Assembly (NCBI GenBank): GCA_052143275.1
Contig: JBKQTH010000161.1
Coordinates: 1 to 10,340, forward strand
Direction: 5' to 3'
DNA: 10,340 bases
Source of the DNA: JAJPKE01 sp052143275
GTDB lineage: Bacteria; Chloroflexota; Ktedonobacteria; Ktedonobacterales; JADMIN01
The stretch's first letter is position 1; every line of letters begins with the position of its first letter. Below, in pieces: positions 6,252 through 10,340 of the stretch. The notes beneath the pieces were generated by a model. The model was not told the DNA's origin, ran no database searches, and saw nothing but the letters and a program-made list of their open reading frames with translations. The translations under genes and the position numbers were made by a program.

Positions 6252-6360
6252 CAATCCGAACTGGGTCACCTGCTCCGGGTAGCCCAGTCTCACATCCGTC
6301 GATCGTTGTTTTTGGGAGCGCGTCACCTGGGGTGCCCCGTGGAACTGTTGCTCTTTGCTG

Positions 6361-6369
6361 TGGTATACT
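6361..6369 (+). promoter_or_regulatory. Candidate extended -10 promoter of the LuxR gene
   Basis: TG-G-TATACT is a good extended -10 element 61 bases before the ATG at 6431. No acceptable -35 box lies 16-18 bases upstream, which fits an activator-dependent promoter. A second TATACT at 6232-6237, between the last two repeat copies, is an alternative. Confidence 0.4.
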
Positions 6370-6430
6370 CCTTGGCGTTGGGAGGAACGGTGGGAGGCCT
6401 GGGAAGAGCACAAAAAACTGGAAAGATGAG

Positions 6431-9400
6431 ATGCCCCGAATCCCTCGTCACACCCTCATCTGGTCCAAGGATCGCAGACACTATGAGCTGTACAGGCAGG
6501 GTCAGCTTGAGGCGCGTTTTCGCCAAGCGAATCACGCTGCGTTGCTGGCTTGGCTTGCTGAGACAACCTCCTTTGCCTTTCGTGGTCCCTCAGGTTCCCT
6601 CAATGTCTATCATGAGGCTCGGCCGCGCGGGGGGTCGTATTGGTATGCCTACCACACTTATCACGGTCGTACCTGTAAACGCTATCTTGGACGGACGGAG
6701 CGCATTTCGCTCGCTCGTTTAGAGGAGACAGCGCGGGCTCTTTCGGACGCACAGAAGCCCTCGTCGGCGACTGACCAAGGAATGACGCTGCTTGCCACCA
6801 CAAGACTTGCTCTCCCGCATCTTCCTAATCCGCTCGTGGAGCGTCCACGTCTGCTAGCAGCGCTCGATAGGTCGCTTTCCGCTCCACTAACCTTGCTCTC
6901 CGCCGCTGACGGCTGGGGCAAAACAACGCTGCTCTCCAGCTGGGCAAGCCGACAAAAGGTCCAGATCGCCTGGCTCTCGCTGGACGAGCTGGACAACAGC
7001 TCGACGCGTTTTTGGGTTGGGGTGGTTGCATCCCTGAGACGTTGTAACCGGTATGCGTCGAACGTTGGAGCAACTGCGCTGGCGCTGCTCCAATCTCCCC
7101 AGCCACCACCGCTTTCCGCGAGTCTTTCCACCTTGCTCGACGAGCTGGAAAGCAAAGAGGTGGGCCATGCTCCCATCGTCCTTATTCTAGACGACTATCA
7201 GGAGATAAGCGATCCGGCGATTCACCAGGGGCTGGCATTTTGGCTGGAACATCTTCCTGCCCACCTGCATGTGATCCTCTCTAGCCGGGTGGATCCAGAC
7301 TTACCCCTTACGCGTCTGCGCGCTCGGGGACAGCTGACCGAGATCCGCATGGACGATCTGCGTTTTCACCAGGAAGAAGCTCGCCTCTTTCTGAGCCGCG
7401 TGCTTTCTCCCACGCTCGCTCCGGAAGAGGTGCAACTGCTGGTGGATCGCTCTGAAGGCTGGATCGCGGGCTTGCAACTGGCCGCTCTCGCCCTGCAGAA
7501 GTGCGCGGATCGCACCGCATTTCTCCAGTCGTTTACCGGCGGCCAGCGGTATCTGCTGGACTACGTACAGGAGGAAATCCTGGCGCGCCTACCCACGGGC
7601 GTGTGCGACTTTCTCCTCCACAGCGCTATTCTCTCTCGCCTGGATGCTGAGGTGTGCCAGGAGGTGACCGCAGAAGCCACCACTGAGGCCTGCCAGCGTA
7701 TGCTCTCGTACCTGGAGCGCAACAATCTCTTCTTGGTTCCCCTGGATGAGGAGCGGCGTTGGTATCGTCTGCATAATCTCTTTCGGGAAGCCTTACTGGC
7801 AGCCCTGCACACTACTGAATCTGCGATGGCGCCAGTGTTGCACCGGCGCGCCGCTAGCTATTATGAGGCGCACCGGGAATGGTCAGAGGCGATTGCCCAC
7901 CGACTTGCCGGGGCCGATTTCTCCTCGGCCGCACGCCTGATGGAGCAGACGGTCGAGCAATTCTGGTTGCACGGAGAAGCTGTGACGATGGCACGCTGGG
8001 TGCGCACGCTGCCCGCAGGGCTGGTGCTCACGCACACGCGTTTGGTGCTCACAGTAGCGCTCTACCTGCTCTTTAGTGTCTCTCAGGCCACTGAAGAGCA
8101 GCGCGCCAATGCCCACAGGGAGGTGCGACACCTCCTGGCGCAGGTCGAAGCCGCCATGCTACCTCAGGTGGACGGGACCAGCCGGCAGATCGTGGCTCCA
8201 AACACACCGTCTGGCGCCGCCGTTCCATCTGAGCCCCCCGAGGATGGGGAAGTCGACGCCGCTGAGCATGCTCTGTTGCAACAGCGTCTCCGCCTGCTTC
8301 GCATGTTTCTGGCCTTCCTTGAAGGAGTAGCAAGCGGTGATCATGAGCGATTGAGCAGTATGCGGCAAGAGATACAGGCAGAGCTTGATCGCGATGATGA
8401 AGCGATTTGGCAGATGGTACCGCTGTCGTGTGAGTTCGTACTCCACTACACCATCTGGCAGGAGGCAGCACCCCTTTTGCCGCTGCTGCTGGACGCCAAG
8501 GAGCGGATGAGCCGATCGGGAAGCCACTTCGCAACCCTCAAGGTGAGGCAGTGGCTGGCGTTGACTGCGCTCGAGGCGGGATACCTGCACCTGGCCTACG
8601 AGGAAAGCCAGGCAGCTGTTGGCCTGGTAGAGCAGATCTCTAGCTATGCCCCACTCAAAGGGTACTTTGAGGTTGTGCAAGCTGCGGTGTTGTACCAGTG
8701 GAACCGGTTGGAGGAGGCCCGCAATAGGCTCCACGCAGTTCTGCACGACGCTGCTAGATGGCAACAACTCGATGTACTCGGGATGGGATATGTCTATCTG
8801 ATGCAGTTCGCGCTTGCCAAAGGAGATTGGTCGGAGGCCCAGCAGGCGCAGCACCAGGTGGAAGATCTGGTGCTGCGTGAGCACTTTGGGACGTACCAAG
8901 ACTGGCTACCAGCGATGCAGGCTCAGTGGTGGCTCGCGCAAGGACAGCTGAAGGTGGCATCCGACTGGGCAGCAGGTGTCTTCTTTCCAGTAGAGGTGTG
9001 GGACGGCAGCACCTACTACGCTTTCCTGGTTGTGATTCGGGTATACTTCGCCCAGCATCGTTGGAGGGAGGCTTTGGAGCTACTGGAACACTGGAGCGCG
9101 CGACTGGATCGACCGGGCAATGTCGGGGCGACCATCACGTTTCTCGCACAGTATATGGTTGCGCTTCATCATACGGGAAAGCACGAACAGGCCCGCAAGG
9201 TCATGGCCCGCCTGTTTGCGCTCACCGAGCCAGCGGGCTACATCCGCGTCTACGTGGACGAGGGTGAACCGATGAGGCAGGTGCTCCAGAACTTCCTCAC
9301 GCAGCACTCCACGTACCAGCAGCCCAACGAGCAGGCCTCATACGCCATCACCACAGTTGCTCGCAAGCTCTTGACTGCGTTTAGCCATGAACATCACGCT

Positions 9401-9634
9401 CCCAGCAAATCGCTGAAGGCGCCAACACTACTCTCGCTGTCACCAATCCTCACCCGCCGTGAACAGGAAGTATTGCGCCTGCTCGCCACTGGAATCTCCA
9501 ATCAGGAGATCGCACGGACTATGGTGATCTCCCTAGCCACAGTCAAGAAGCATGTCAGCAATCTGCTCAGCAAGCTAGACGCAACCAGTCGCACTCATGT
9601 CATTGTCCAGGCGCGTGCCCGCTCTCTGCTCTAG
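6431..9634 (+). CDS. Large MalT-like LuxR-family transcriptional regulator (STAND ATPase)
   Basis: 1067-residue cytosolic signal-responsive activator. Residues 1 to about 105 form a module (PRIPRHTLIWSKD, GSLNVY, YWYAYHTYHGRTCKRYLGR) that I recall only from Ktedonobacterial relatives. A STAND-type ATPase follows: Walker A ADGWGKTT at 159-166, Walker B IVLILDDYQEI at 249-259, then ILSSRVDPDLPLTRLRARG, which resembles the sensor region of MalT. From about 470 to 990 lies a helical, TPR-like repeat region that in this family binds the inducer. The C-terminal LuxR helix-turn-helix starts at about 1007 (LTRREQEVLRLLATG, SNQEIARTMVISLATVKKHV). ATG 6431 is chosen because family similarity begins there and GGAAAG lies 7 bases upstream; in-phase codons back to 5924 show no similarity and start only with TTG. 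ATP and an inducer probably drive oligomerisation on repeated sites. Inducer and targets are unknown. Confidence 0.9.
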   Translation: MPRIPRHTLIWSKDRRHYELYRQGQLEARFRQANHAALLAWLAETTSFAFRGPSGSLNVYHEARPRGGSYWYAYHTYHGRTCKRYLGRTERISLARLEETARALSDAQKPSSATDQGMTLLATTRLALPHLPNPLVERPRLLAALDRSLSAPLTLLSAADGWGKTTLLSSWASRQKVQIAWLSLDELDNSSTRFWVGVVASLRRCNRYASNVGATALALLQSPQPPPLSASLSTLLDELESKEVGHAPIVLILDDYQEISDPAIHQGLAFWLEHLPAHLHVILSSRVDPDLPLTRLRARGQLTEIRMDDLRFHQEEARLFLSRVLSPTLAPEEVQLLVDRSEGWIAGLQLAALALQKCADRTAFLQSFTGGQRYLLDYVQEEILARLPTGVCDFLLHSAILSRLDAEVCQEVTAEATTEACQRMLSYLERNNLFLVPLDEERRWYRLHNLFREALLAALHTTESAMAPVLHRRAASYYEAHREWSEAIAHRLAGADFSSAARLMEQTVEQFWLHGEAVTMARWVRTLPAGLVLTHTRLVLTVALYLLFSVSQATEEQRANAHREVRHLLAQVEAAMLPQVDGTSRQIVAPNTPSGAAVPSEPPEDGEVDAAEHALLQQRLRLLRMFLAFLEGVASGDHERLSSMRQEIQAELDRDDEAIWQMVPLSCEFVLHYTIWQEAAPLLPLLLDAKERMSRSGSHFATLKVRQWLALTALEAGYLHLAYEESQAAVGLVEQISSYAPLKGYFEVVQAAVLYQWNRLEEARNRLHAVLHDAARWQQLDVLGMGYVYLMQFALAKGDWSEAQQAQHQVEDLVLREHFGTYQDWLPAMQAQWWLAQGQLKVASDWAAGVFFPVEVWDGSTYYAFLVVIRVYFAQHRWREALELLEHWSARLDRPGNVGATITFLAQYMVALHHTGKHEQARKVMARLFALTEPAGYIRVYVDEGEPMRQVLQNFLTQHSTYQQPNEQASYAITTVARKLLTAFSHEHHAPSKSLKAPTLLSLSPILTRREQEVLRLLATGISNQEIARTMVISLATVKKHVSNLLSKLDATSRTHVIVQARARSLL

Positions 9635-9841
9635 TCGGGTTCCTCCCAACTGATCGCTTTCGCCTTGGAGTACTACTTCTTTTAGTAGACCTTTGATGGC
9701 TGTGTCGCCGGTTGCCCCAACCTATACTCTCCTGGAGACCGCAGCGACATGCGCGCCACAGCAACACGCCATGCCAGGCTCAGTAGGAGTGGTACAGGCC
9801 GAGTCGACAGAGACTCAAGGTAGAAGGCAGAGGTGTCAACC
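9635..9841. other. 207-bp intergenic region before the VOC gene
   Basis: Contains a TATACT (9723-9728) that could be a -10 box for the VOC gene, but no good -35 at the right distance, and a weak 5-bp stem (9673-9688) without a following T-run. Nothing else is supported here. Confidence 0.3.
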
Positions 9842-10243
9842 ATGATTCGCAGGATCGTCGCGACAGAGTTGTTCGTCCAAGATCTGGTCAGATGTGCGGC
9901 GTTTTATCGGGATACCCTGGGGCTGGCGGGGCAAGAGGACGGTCCAGGTTCAGTGGTTTTCAAGATAGGAGAGGTGTATTTCTTTCTGCTGGAGGTCTCG
10001 GCCGCCGCAGAACTCATTAGTGAGGGAGCACTTCCGCCGAAGCTCGAGGGTGGGCCGCGGAGTCTGCTGGCCGTTGAGGTTGATGACGTGGACGCTATGT
10101 ACGAGATGCTCAAGGCCAAAGGCGCCACGCTGCTCCGGCCTCCAACCAACCAGCCCTGGGGGCTACGCACCGCGCACTTTGCCGATCCCGAAGGCAATCC
10201 CTGGGAGATCCACCAGTCCGTTGGATCGAAGCCAACACCGTAG
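9842..10243 (+). CDS. VOC-family (glyoxalase/bleomycin-resistance fold) protein
   Basis: 133-residue cytosolic protein with two paired beta-alpha-beta-beta-beta modules of the vicinal oxygen chelate fold. Module 1: IVATELFVQDLVRCAAFYRDTLGL, ending at VYFFLLEV. Module 2: LLAVEVDDVDAMYEMLKAKGATL, then HFADPEGNPWEIHQ, the standard family ending in which the final Glu is usually a metal ligand. The His that commonly opens module 1 is not present at the expected place, so metal binding is uncertain. ATG 9842 is preferred over GTG 9833 because AGAGG lies eight bases before it. Members include glyoxalase I, extradiol dioxygenases and antibiotic-binding proteins; the small single-domain form does not tell which. 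It stands alone, downstream of the LuxR gene on the same strand. Confidence 0.9.
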   Translation: MIRRIVATELFVQDLVRCAAFYRDTLGLAGQEDGPGSVVFKIGEVYFFLLEVSAAAELISEGALPPKLEGGPRSLLAVEVDDVDAMYEMLKAKGATLLRPPTNQPWGLRTAHFADPEGNPWEIHQSVGSKPTP

Positions 10244-10340
10244 GGTAAGCCATTCTAGCCGCACGCTATCTTGTGTTGGTCACGTGCCGTTTTTCGCTGA
10301 CTCAGGACCTTACTGTTCGCGAGCTGGTTTTCCGCCCGTC

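Larger units (their letters stand above)
5859..6430. other. 572-bp divergent intergenic region between the hydrolase and LuxR genes
   Basis: Both genes start outward from this gap. It holds the four-copy GNCGNTTGTTGCRC array (6143-6251), a TATACT inside that array (6232-6237), and an extended -10 element nearer the LuxR gene (6361-6369). Open frames cross it on both strands, but I recognise no protein similarity and regard them as chance. It is best read as a shared regulatory region. Confidence 0.6.

Noticed and set aside
6067..6411. Minus-strand open frame of 114 codons in the same gap
   Set aside because: Composition (Pro, Arg, Ser rich) and lack of any recognisable motif point to a chance frame across the repeats.
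5924..6430. In-phase upstream extension of the LuxR regulator by 169 codons from a TTG start
   Set aside because: No ribosome binding site at 5924, no family similarity before the ATG at 6431, and the stretch contains the repeat array and promoter-like elements; the open frame is likely chance in GC-rich DNA.
9673..9688. Stem-loop CTACT-N6-AGTAG as terminator of the LuxR gene
   Set aside because: Only five base pairs and no T-run follows, so terminator function is not supported.

Overview
This 10.3 kb window looks like chromosomal DNA from a Ktedonobacteria-type Chloroflexota. The main reason is the N-terminal module of the large LuxR regulator (conserved stretches PRIPRHTLIWSKD, GSLNVY, YWYAYHTYHG and KRYLGR), which I recall from the many LuxR/MalT-like proteins of Ktedonobacter relatives; this is from memory, not a search. 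Pairs of small regulators with SRPBCC, DinB, cupin and VOC proteins also fit that group. I see no tRNA, rRNA, CRISPR array or intact mobile element.

The left 3 kb (minus strand) is a decaying neighbourhood. It holds a DHA2-type MFS drug exporter reduced by an internal deletion and frameshifts (83-503), an intact small cupin that seems to have lost all its metal ligands (659-1135), an SRPBCC gene broken by two apparent single-base deletions (1254-1692), an intact ArsR regulator plus SRPBCC/AHSA1 operon (1850-2645), and a DinB-like gene cut short after about 62 residues (2742-2930). A perfect 16-bp-arm palindrome upstream of the broken SRPBCC gene has the same core, TTAAC-N6-GTTAA, as a palindrome over the arsR -10 box and start codon. 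I infer that the ArsR protein controls both its own operon and the broken gene.

The middle (plus strand, 3100-4853) is a two-gene operon of a PadR-like regulator and a polytopic membrane protein of unknown function, overlapping by 4 bases. The padR promoter is near consensus, has a palindrome in its spacer, and puts the predicted transcription start at the ATG. arsR shows the same leaderless layout. A complete alpha/beta hydrolase of the hormone-sensitive-lipase family (4878-5858, minus) converges on this operon.

The right part is dominated by a 1067-residue MalT-like LuxR regulator (6431-9634, plus). The 572-bp gap between it and the divergent hydrolase carries four copies of GNCGNTTGTTGCRC, a candidate regulatory array. 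A VOC/glyoxalase-fold protein (9842-10243) closes the window; the last 97 bases show nothing I can support.

The most useful observations are the shared ArsR operator core, the two leaderless regulator promoters, the four-copy repeat, and the amount of gene decay in the first 3 kb.
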